Both the position numbers and the translations under genes were made by a program. Below, piece by piece: positions 52,144-58,366 of a stretch of DNA of 58,366 nucleotides. Numbering within the stretch: position 1 is the first letter of the stretch; the number at the start of each line of letters is the position of its first letter. The DNA comes from an uncultured delta proteobacterium (GTDB taxonomy: Bacteria; Desulfobacterota; Syntrophia; Syntrophales; Smithellaceae). The notes beneath the pieces were generated by a model, which made no database searches, was not told where the DNA came from, and was given only the letters and a program-made list of their open reading frames with translations. Location: positions 1 through 58,366 of the forward strand of contig CAIVQG010000033.1 in assembly GCA_903907985.1 (NCBI GenBank), written 5' to 3'.

Positions 52144-52820
52144 AAAAGATATTCTTTCAACAATGATCATATGCCTCTCAAGAAGGGTATAGGTGAAAAC
52201 CGGGCGAGGCTCTGATTGTCAATGGTAGAAAGTGTTAGGCAAAGGCCATGATTGCCTGTCCCGTGGAGGTAATTTCCTGAAAAGAAGAAGATTAAAATAG
52301 TTTCTATGGTACCACTTATTGAACCCTGCTTTTTAATCTGGGAAACAGACTTTCAATCAGTGTGGGTTGCTCTTACTATGATCCTGGAAATCCCTGCTCG
52401 CTTGACGTACTTATGGCTGCTTCTGCGGACAAATTGATGTATGAACAGAAGCAAAGTAAGAAGGGCATGAGGATACAATGATCATCTCTTTCAAACAGTA
52501 TTCAATGATTTATAAGATTTACATTTCCAAAGAATTGTAGGTGAAGTCAGCATTTCCGCTGATTTGTAGATTTTTAAAAATAAGTAATCGGGTTTTTATT
52601 TGTTGCTTCCTCTTCTAAGGAAGATGTCATTTCATCGACAAGTATGATGTAAATAACATATTCTGTGAGGTATTGGAGCCAACAGATACATAGTTGAAAT
52701 AATGTTGCACTGGCGGGAAACAATATTTCTGGCAGAGAATTACAAACCTAAACGGGATAGTGCCGGAGAAAACCGACCTACCGACTCAAACAAGGGCATT
52801 ATGCCAAGGAGGGTGAAGCG
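52144..52820. other. 677-bp stretch without a recognisable gene
   Basis: No frame of useful length with a ribosome site. Only small features are seen: a CTTCCT ... AAGGAAG stem-loop around 52606-52623 and a short TCAGC/GCTGA stem near 52547-52562 followed by a T-run at 52571-52575. The end (AAGGAGG) is the ribosome site of 52821. It may be decayed sequence or carry an undetected small RNA. Confidence 0.45.
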
Positions 52821-53276
52821 ATGAACCAAGACGAGTTCAAGAAAATCATTTCTCATGCAATTAGCCAGGAGGTCGAGGCAGTTACATTTTACAGCGCCGT
52901 ATCCGACAGAGCGAAGGATGTAAATATCAAAAGGCTGTTCAAAGACCTTGCTAGAGAAGAGGAAAAACACAAGCGCACACTAGAAGGATACCTTGCGAAA
53001 GGTTCGGAGAAGATACATTTTTCTGAATCAGCAGATTATAAAGTTGTGGATGCGCTTCCTACGCCACTGCTAACTCCCGACATTAAGCCTGTCGACGGGT
53101 TGGTCATTGCCATCAAAAAGGAACTCGAAGCCATGCAGATGTATACCCAACTGGCCAATGCGAGCAAGGACGAAGCTCAGAAGAATATCTTTCTCGAGCT
53201 CGCATCAATGGAACGTGGCCACAAGAGCAAATTGGAAGATATATATACGAACATGGCATTTTCGGAATCCTGGTAG
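52821..53276 (+). CDS. Rubrerythrin-like di-iron ferritin-fold protein
   Basis: A 151-residue four-helix bundle without rubredoxin domain. Iron ligands are suggested by EVEAVTFY (helix 1), E47-x2-H50 in EEEKH (helix 2), KELEAMQMY (helix 3) and ERGH (helix 4). Such proteins reduce peroxide in anaerobes, with electrons from a separate rubredoxin or other donor. AAGGAGG precedes the ATG. It stands alone. Confidence 0.88.
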   Translation: MNQDEFKKIISHAISQEVEAVTFYSAVSDRAKDVNIKRLFKDLAREEEKHKRTLEGYLAKGSEKIHFSESADYKVVDALPTPLLTPDIKPVDGLVIAIKKELEAMQMYTQLANASKDEAQKNIFLELASMERGHKSKLEDIYTNMAFSESW

Positions 53277-53529
53277 CTGTGAACACCCATGCCCAAAACG
53301 AACATGTGGGTTAGCAAGGGCAATTTCTCATAACACGCAGAACAAGGCGACATGCCATGCCAAGGTTAATTGTTTTATTCCTGCTGCTCATGAGAAGTAT
53401 TTGGACAACCCTCCCTTGGTCACAATGCGTTTGGGCTGAAACATTGGTCGTGGTGACCGATGATTTCGATGACCTTATAAACATTGTCATTCTACTTTTT
53501 TACAGGGTTCAAAAAAATAATTAATGGAG
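53277..53529. other. Gap between rubrerythrin and phasin-like gene
   Basis: About 250 bp between convergent genes. No strong hairpin terminator or reading frame with a ribosome site was seen. Confidence 0.4.
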
Positions 53530-53793
53530 CTACTTTGATTCATTAAAAAAATCTTCAGCTTTTCTAAAGTTATCATCCATAATATTTTTAAAATCATCAC
53601 AGCCTTTCTTATACGCCTTTCTCCATTCGGAAATGGATCGTTTCCCTTCTTCGGGGAAAACAGTCGATTTTTCAAAGAACTTGTCGATGAGTCTTTCAGT
53701 TCGTTCCTGTAATGCTTTCAGTGCAATAAAATTATTTTCAAAAGCTGTCTTGTCGAAAGCAATCATTTGTTTGGCGATTTGTTGGGGATCCAT
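53530..53793 (-). CDS. Small phasin-like protein
   Basis: An 87-residue, almost wholly helical charged protein: AKQMIAFDKTAFENNF, LQERTERLIDKFF, RKAYKKGCDDFKNIMDDNF. This pattern resembles phasins (polyhydroxyalkanoate granule-associated proteins). ATG 53793 is chosen since GGAGG lies 6 nt upstream. No PHA synthase gene is nearby, so granule association is only suggested. Confidence 0.6.
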   Translation of the reverse strand: MDPQQIAKQMIAFDKTAFENNFIALKALQERTERLIDKFFEKSTVFPEEGKRSISEWRKAYKKGCDDFKNIMDDNFRKAEDFFNESK

Positions 53794-53937
53794 TTCCAAC
53801 CTCCAGAATAATATTTAAATGGTTATTTTTCCTTGTTTCCCTTTTGTGCCTCTTCTTTTCTGTTTTGACAAAACTAGGGATTACCTTTTGAGAACCTAAA
53901 GGTTCAAATTATTTAATCCTGTATTATTCAACATACC

Positions 53938-54399
53938 CTACGTACGACATGACTCTGGTCTTATAAGGAGCACTGGTGCATAAGAATTATGCATCACCTC
54001 CAACGCCACACTACCGAACATCAGCTTTTTCAAGCCGGTATAACCGTGGGTGGCAATGATGATCAGATCGATACTGTTTTTCTGAGCGTAATCAGCAATA
54101 GTAGCAGCGGGCCGAATGCCCTCCAGAGATTCCGTTTTTACTTTAATGCCCTCAGGGCCAAGACGCGATTTCACATCTGTCAGGTACTTCTGGGAGTCAA
54201 TTAATAGTTCTTCCCTGAGAGCCTCGATATCAAAACCTATGGAAGTATCTGCTTCTCCGATGAAGGGGGTGTTAGCCCAGTAGACGTTTAGAATAGTCAC
54301 CTCTCCGGCGAAACCATCGTTGGCCATATTTTGGGCATGCGACAATGCACACTCCGCTAGTTCTGAACCGTCTAGTGGAACCAAAACTTTCTTATACAT
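53938..54399 (-). CDS. Universal stress protein (UspA family)
   Basis: A 153-residue UspA-fold protein from ATG 54399 (GGAGGTG upstream). N-terminal YKKVLVPLDGSE and C-terminal ATHGYTGLKKLMFGSVA (ATP-binding type glycine motif), then PVLLIR. Likely binds ATP and acts in stress or energy limitation. It is the last of four small genes in a row on this strand (55387 to 53938), with another UspA first. Confidence 0.9.
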   Translation of the reverse strand: MYKKVLVPLDGSELAECALSHAQNMANDGFAGEVTILNVYWANTPFIGEADTSIGFDIEALREELLIDSQKYLTDVKSRLGPEGIKVKTESLEGIRPAATIADYAQKNSIDLIIIATHGYTGLKKLMFGSVALEVMHNSYAPVLLIRPESCRT

Positions 54400-54457
54400 A
54401 GGCAGCACCTCCGTTTCTTTAATTAATTTGTCCAAGAGACTGACTTTTACGCCATTG

Positions 54458-54640
54458 TCAGCCCGGTGTATTCTTCAGCCGGTCAATCAGCTTTTCCAGA
54501 ACTAATTCTCGTTGCTTCAGTTCATGCCGAAAGTCCCTCTTGTCTGTGTTTACGATTTCGACTCTGAGGTTATGATCGGCTCTTTCCAGGATCTCCAAAA
54601 GGAACACCTGTTCCTCGGATGATAATTCTATGGCAGCCAT
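54458..54640 (-). CDS. Small helical protein of the stress cluster
   Basis: A 60-residue acidic/basic helical protein (LSSEEQVFLLEILERADHN, KQRELVLEKLIDRL). A good GGAGG lies 6 nt before ATG 54640. No known family is assigned with confidence. Its position between DUF3303 and UspA genes suggests a shared stress role. Confidence 0.65.
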   Translation of the reverse strand: MAAIELSSEEQVFLLEILERADHNLRVEIVNTDKRDFRHELKQRELVLEKLIDRLKNTPG

Positions 54641-54656
54641 AAATTGCCTCCTTTCT

Positions 54657-54917
54657 CTATGTTTTTAATTGTTTTTTAGTAATGCCCAACGGATAGACCG
54701 GGAAAATTTCAAATTTCATGACATCTATCCAGGCCGCGCGTGTGGCAATTAAACCTTTGGCATCTTTTGTTTGGATGACATAAATGGTCCGGCGACCCTG
54801 AAGATCATAATATTCGCAGATCACCTTGACATCCTCTGGCCATTCCCAACTGACCTTTCGCGTTCTGATCTCCTTCTCATCTTTGGGTTCCCACGTACAA
54901 ATCATCATAAAATACAT
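54657..54917 (-). CDS. DUF3303-like protein
   Basis: 86 residues from ATG 54917 (GGAGGAGGTG upstream). The start MYFMMICTWEP and the later DLQGRRTIYVIQT and IFPVYPL match DUF3303, a small ferredoxin-like-fold domain of unknown function. It starts 3 nt after the UspA stop upstream, so the two are probably co-translated. Confidence 0.75.
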   Translation of the reverse strand: MYFMMICTWEPKDEKEIRTRKVSWEWPEDVKVICEYYDLQGRRTIYVIQTKDAKGLIATRAAWIDVMKFEIFPVYPLGITKKQLKT

Positions 54918-54919
54918 AG

Positions 54920-55387
54920 CTACACCTCCTCCTTCTTGTGGCTGCGGATGAGAAGTACCGGGCATTTTGCCTCTTTCATCACCTTTTCCGCCACACTTCC
55001 GATAAAATATTTCTTCAAACCAGTTTTTCCGTGAGAGGCGATCACGATAAGATCAATTTCTCGCTCGGACGCCTCCTGCAAAATCTCTTCATAGGGCCGA
55101 CCCGTGCGCACATAGTAAAGAACTTTGATATTTCCTATGGCCTGATTTTTCTCAAGTGCCTCCTGTAGTTTTTCATTAGAAAAAACAATGCTTTCATTTA
55201 TAACAAGATCCGCAATATTTTTATTGATACAATAATCAGCCACGCACGGCTGGATTAAGCTGTGGATAACATGAAGCAGGAAGATCCGCGCCTGATACTT
55301 GGACGCAATGCTCAGGGCTATTTGAAAGGCCTGGTCCGCGTCATCTGAAAAATCCATCGGCACAAGTATTTTTTTTGGTCGAAACAC
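54920..55387 (-). CDS. Universal stress protein (UspA family)
   Basis: A 155-residue UspA protein beginning with GTG at 55387 behind AAAGAGGTC. KKILVPMDFSDDA and ASHGKTGLKKYFIGSVAEKV are the family marks. It differs from the Usp at 53938 in its first half, so the pair may form a heterodimer or respond to different cues. First gene of the four-gene stress cluster. Confidence 0.9.
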   Translation of the reverse strand: MFRPKKILVPMDFSDDADQAFQIALSIASKYQARIFLLHVIHSLIQPCVADYCINKNIADLVINESIVFSNEKLQEALEKNQAIGNIKVLYYVRTGRPYEEILQEASEREIDLIVIASHGKTGLKKYFIGSVAEKVMKEAKCPVLLIRSHKKEEV

Positions 55388-55510
55388 AAAGACCTCTTTA
55401 TATTACAGCCCATTCACGGACAGCATTATTTCTTAAGCTATATTTTAAACAGGATTTTCCGCAAAACAATACCGGATGATATTGAGTAAAATATGGGGCA
55501 AAAACAGGGA

Positions 55511-56815
55511 TTATGAAAATTTTAGCAGAAAGGATCTAAGGTTGATTTGGTGGCTCTTAATTCCCAGTTTTTTGCGGAGATTGTCTCTATGGTAATCGAC
55601 AGTTTTTATCGATATCCTGAGGATACTCGCGATTTCCTTGGTCGTATTCCCACTTTTTACTAAATCCGCCACGCGGATCTCCTGTGGCGTGAGATCGAAA
55701 AAGGATTCGGATATGCTGCGGATGAATGGCGAAATAAGCTCTCTTATTTGTCGTTCCAGCATCTCCAGAGAATCCTTCTGATACTGGGTCAGTGTGTTCT
55801 CTCGCAGTTTCTCGATATAAGGAAGGATGGAAGATTTCACATTGGTAAGCACATTTTCTTCAATTTCTTTCCGGTCTTTATCCCTTTGTTTGAGGAGTAC
55901 TTTCAACGCCGTGTTCATCTCCTCAAGATTGCGTGATTTGATGAAGAGTTCCTCTTCTCTTTGTCTCAGGGTCTCCTCGTTTTGCTTGCGCTCCGAAATG
56001 TCCCGCATGGAACCAACGATCCACGGGGGACGCTTTCCATCTCTTTGCTGAATTGTCGCAGTGATCGAACAGGTCCAGGAATATCCACGCCCGTCCTTGA
56101 GCTGGATCTCGAAATCGTGAACGGATCCATTTTCCTGGATTGACTGCAGTAATATTTTTCTTCTGTCTTTATCGACATAAAAATCGTAAATGGACCGCCC
56201 GATCAGATCTTCACGGTTGAAGGGAAAGTATTTCTCAATAGAGGGGGAAAGTTCGATAATTGTGCCATTAAGCTCTATTTCATAGTAGACGTCCTGAATA
56301 CTTTCGAAGATCAGGCGGAATTTCTCTTCGTCCTTAAGGAGCTGAGCTTCAAACTCTTTGTGGCTGGTAATATCGAAGATTGCGCCGATCAAGCCGCTTC
56401 GTTTTCCATCTCGATTATTGAAGGGGGCTTTGCTGAAGACAACATAGTGTTCGGTGCCATCAACATGCCGGAGGGAGCTCTCATAGGTCTGAGCATCTCC
56501 TGTTCGGAGTAGTTCCTGGTCTGCCCGTTCAAATATTTCGGCAAGCTCTGGGGGAACAATTTCCTGGATCGTTTTGCCGGCAAGGTCTTTTGTCTTCAGA
56601 CCGAGAAGGTCCCGGAATTTCTGATTGCCGCCGAGATAGACACCCCGGCTGTTCTGATAAAATATAGGTATGGGAATCGAGTCCAGCAGCAGCTGCAGAA
56701 ATGCGGAAGATCTGGTTTCCTGGTCCCTGTTCTTAGTTGTATTTAATTTCTCGCTCTTCGTTCTTTTTTTTATTACAGAGATCTGCTTCATGCCGTTTTC
56801 CTTTTCATCATCCAT
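55511..56815 (-). CDS. PAS-PAS-LuxR transcriptional regulator
   Basis: 434 residues: a first PAS domain (about 40-155, PIPIFYQNSRGVYLGGNQKF), a second (about 165-285, FESIQDVYYEIELNG), a coiled coil (285-365) and a LuxR-type HTH (about 370-430: LTPQEIRVADLVKSGNTTKEIA and TVDYHRDNLRKKLG). No kinase or receiver domain; signals probably reach the HTH through PAS cofactors or ligands. The ATG at 56791, with AAAAGGA upstream, is a credible alternative start. It may control the adjacent stress genes. Confidence 0.88.
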   Translation of the reverse strand: MDDEKENGMKQISVIKKRTKSEKLNTTKNRDQETRSSAFLQLLLDSIPIPIFYQNSRGVYLGGNQKFRDLLGLKTKDLAGKTIQEIVPPELAEIFERADQELLRTGDAQTYESSLRHVDGTEHYVVFSKAPFNNRDGKRSGLIGAIFDITSHKEFEAQLLKDEEKFRLIFESIQDVYYEIELNGTIIELSPSIEKYFPFNREDLIGRSIYDFYVDKDRRKILLQSIQENGSVHDFEIQLKDGRGYSWTCSITATIQQRDGKRPPWIVGSMRDISERKQNEETLRQREEELFIKSRNLEEMNTALKVLLKQRDKDRKEIEENVLTNVKSSILPYIEKLRENTLTQYQKDSLEMLERQIRELISPFIRSISESFFDLTPQEIRVADLVKSGNTTKEIASILRISIKTVDYHRDNLRKKLGIKSHQINLRSFLLKFS

Positions 56816-56949
56816 GGAATCTTTTCATAGAGCAGTTCTTTCTTTAGAAGGATTATATCACACCTGCTGCAAAATTAATAACTTAAACGTATAGTTATCC
56901 TAAGCAACATAACCAGTGTTTGCCGAATGTAAGAATTATCGTCAGAGAT

Positions 56950-57373
56950 AAAAGGCTAGATATGGAATCACAAAATACGGTTTTGACAAAAAAGATCTCA
57001 CCGTTGCGGAAGCTGTGCGTTAGGGAGTGGCTGATCATTCTGCTGTAAAGATTGTGGGGGAGATTCCTTCCATTCCTCATAACAAGGGTGCCTAATTTGG
57101 GGAAAAATGGGGCTTGCCAAAAAAGTTGATGACGATATGTTTGATCAGCCTTTAGTCAAACCTGTAATCGGCTATGCCAAATGGGACAAATGTATACGAA
57201 GGTGTGCTCCAGGTGTAGTATCGGTTGGGAAGGACGGATTTCCTTCGATTGACGACAAAGAATGCATCCGCTGCTATTGCCGTGAAAAGTACTGCCCATA
57301 CGGCGTGGTCACTCTGCGCGGCAGTGTAGTTAATCATCCGATCCGTGCAGTGCGTGTGATTACAGGAATGTAA
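56950..57373 (+). pseudogene. Decayed DUF362-like gene, ferredoxin-type C-terminus
   Basis: Around 56957-57090 one frame reads TKYGFDKKDLTVAEAVR, a TAG, then GVADHSAVKIVGEIPS, so the protein continues past an in-frame stop. The frame then shifts, and from 57107 an 88-residue part follows with CIRRCAPG, DDKECIRCYCREKYCPYG: a cysteine-rich ferredoxin-type end as found in DUF362 proteins. Several cluster Cys positions look altered (CIRRCAPG lacks the usual CxxC spacing). Stop, frameshift and missing 5' part point to a remnant. The last piece alone could still be translated, but no good ribosome site precedes it. Confidence 0.7.
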
Positions 57374-57419
57374 TATATTTATTGGTACAGTGAGGGCGTA
57401 TAAGGCAACTAGCTTTTAT

Positions 57420-57446
57420 CGAACCGCATGCATGCCAGGCGGTTCG
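57420..57446 (+). repeat. Hairpin before the tRNA fragment
   Basis: CGAACCGC at 57420-57427 and GCGGTTCG at 57439-57446 form a perfect 8-bp stem with an 11-nt loop. No T-run. Confidence 0.5.
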
Positions 57447-57491
57447 TATGTGAATACTTGTTAATAACTGCCTGATATTCGGGAAAATAAT

Positions 57492-57548
57492 TGGTGCCGG
57501 AGGTCGGAATCGAACCGACATGCCCTTGCGAACGGGGGATTTTGAGTC
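57492..57548 (-). tRNA. 3' fragment of tRNA-Leu (CAA), probable attachment site
   Basis: Read on the minus strand from 57548 to 57492: the anticodon loop CTCAAAA (anticodon CAA), the 3' side of its stem TCCCC, a long variable arm, the T-arm TCGGTTCGATTCCGA and the acceptor end CTCCGGC-ACCA. The 5' half is missing: the bases before the loop read AACGA and do not pair with TCCCC, and no GCCGGAG acceptor start is found upstream. Integrases that use tRNA genes leave exactly such a 3' piece at one element end, so this is probably an att site and not a working tRNA. Confidence 0.8.
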
Positions 57549-57985
57549 GTTTCCAAGGCTTAAAGCCCCCCCTTCCTGATGCCCGTGGATAAAGGGAAAG
57601 CTATGATATGGAAAGGAAATATGAAATTATCAATGTTGGCAGGAGTTGGCTCGAGTTGGGTCAGTTTTGTTCGTGGCGGGCACAATTTTAGGCACAGGAG
57701 GTTGCATGAAAGGGATTGGAAGAGTCGCTAAAATATCCGAGGAATTTCAGACACGCCTATCTCCCCTACTCCGCGCATTGCCAAAAGCGGCGCTCATTCC
57801 GTATTAACCTGTTCTCACAAGGGATTATCGGATTACTGCTGCAAATCCAGAAACTTGCTCTCTTTAGAAAATGCAGTGATTTTGATCATTTTACAGGTTT
57901 CGATGTCATATCGGTTTCAGTTTGCCAAAAACGGCACGTATCTCATTGTATTCACAGAGATATTAAAAGAAGGAGGTAATGAAAA
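57549..57985. other. Region beside the att-like tRNA fragment
   Basis: No recognisable gene. A 33-codon frame at 57706-57807 (start MKGIGRVAKISEEF) has AGGAGG 3 nt upstream, but nothing identifies it. Other frames are longer but lack ribosome sites. The region may hold remnants of an integrated element. Confidence 0.4.
57706..57807 (+). CDS. Possible 33-residue peptide, unknown
   Basis: ATG at 57706 with AGGAGG close upstream (57697-57702) and a stop at 57805-57807. The sequence is basic at first and contains SPLLRALPKAALIP. No family recognised. It is near the tRNA fragment and could be a truncated element gene. Confidence 0.3.
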   Translation: MKGIGRVAKISEEFQTRLSPLLRALPKAALIPY

Positions 57986-58228
57986 ATGGATAGAATCGCA
58001 ATTACAATCAGAGTAACCGCCGGTGAGAAACAGATGCTCCGGAAACGGGCGGCAAAGTACGGTTTGACGATCAATTCCTTAATCCGTTTTTGGGTAAATT
58101 CTGAACCAAGTTCACCGCGAGCTTTCAGCAAGGTAAAGTGTGCCACCTGCAACGGCACGGGAAAACTCGCCGGTGAATATTCATGCAATAAATGTCGTGG
58201 AGCTGGGTTCAGCTATTATGAGATATGA
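57986..58228 (+). CDS. Ribbon-helix-helix protein fused to DnaJ-type zinc finger
   Basis: An 80-residue protein. N-terminal 1-40 resembles ribbon-helix-helix DNA binders of plasmid/mobile elements (IAITIRVTAGEKQML, then a helix ending NSLIRFWVN). C-terminal 50-75 has two half zinc fingers of the DnaJ type, CATCNGTG and CNKCRGAG. The combination is unusual. GGAGG lies 9 nt before the ATG. Next to an att-like site, it may be an element-borne regulator or mobilisation accessory factor (inference). Confidence 0.65.
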   Translation: MDRIAITIRVTAGEKQMLRKRAAKYGLTINSLIRFWVNSEPSSPRAFSKVKCATCNGTGKLAGEYSCNKCRGAGFSYYEI

Positions 58229-58290
58229 AGCTGGCGTGAAAAAACGACCGCCGAGGAAAAGCCGCTAATATGTGTTACAAGTATCGGGGG

Positions 58291-58315
58291 CAAGTCATCT
58301 GTTTATGATGACTTG
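58291..58315 (+). repeat. Inverted repeat near the window end
   Basis: CAAGTCATC at 58291-58299 and GATGACTTG at 58307-58315 form a perfect 9-bp stem with a 7-nt loop. No T-run. It could be a terminator of the small gene before it or an element-end repeat. Confidence 0.45.
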
Positions 58316-58366
58316 TGCTGGTGCTGGCCGCTTTACTTTCTCTCTCTGCTCTTTGTTATAAAAATA

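Overview
The window looks like a chromosomal segment of an anaerobic, fatty/aromatic-acid-degrading bacterium of the Desulfobacterota (former Deltaproteobacteria), perhaps a Syntrophales-type syntroph. This is an inference from gene content: Liv-type ABC transporters bundled with AMP-forming acyl-CoA ligases, beta-oxidation enzymes, sigma-54 control, many chemoreceptors, a stand-alone biotin carboxylase system and universal stress proteins. No rRNA or other taxonomic marker is present.

Layout. (1) 1-450: the 3' end of a thiolase gene, a strong terminator and a small STAS-like gene. (2) 661-7672: catabolic uptake operon 1 (livF, livG, acyl-CoA ligase, livH, livM, solute-binding protein) behind a -24/-12 promoter. 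(3) 7860-28619: a long run of same-strand genes behind a second -24/-12 promoter: SDR, HpaB/AbfD-like flavoprotein, FabK/NMO-like flavoprotein, thiolase-like protein, DUF35 protein, MaoC hydratase, two acyl-CoA dehydrogenases, a fused enoyl-CoA hydratase/3-hydroxyacyl-CoA dehydrogenase, an acyl-CoA ligase, then transporter set 2 and two more ligases. (4) 28690-31869, opposite strand: a 1059-residue sigma-54 activator (TPR-rich region, GAF, AAA+, Fis-type HTH). (5) 32096-38233: a sensory block of two chemoreceptors enclosing five tandem secreted single-Cache proteins. (6) 38485-43069: DapB-like oxidoreductase, acyl-CoA ligase, SDR and a TetR repressor with a clear operator. (7) 43267-50115: a three-gene biotin-dependent carboxylase, a YkgJ cysteine-cluster protein, two SDR-type proteins and a crotonase. 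(8) 50404-58366: a Cache chemoreceptor, rubrerythrin-like protein, phasin-like protein, universal stress cluster, PAS-PAS-LuxR regulator, a decayed DUF362 gene, a tRNA-Leu 3' fragment that looks like an attachment site, and a ribbon-helix-helix/zinc-finger protein.

How it fits together. Two uptake systems import an organic acid, the linked ligases activate it to a CoA thioester, and the enzymes of region 3 oxidise and cleave it. Both catabolic promoters carry the same pair of 16-bp half-sites arranged as an inverted repeat about 70-90 bp upstream of the -24 element. This makes a regulon under the nearby sigma-54 activator likely. The most unusual items are this enhancer pair, a thiolase-like/DUF35/MaoC trio whose thiolase lacks its cysteines, an AbfD-like protein that lacks two iron-sulfur ligands, and the five-copy array of secreted Cache proteins between chemoreceptors.
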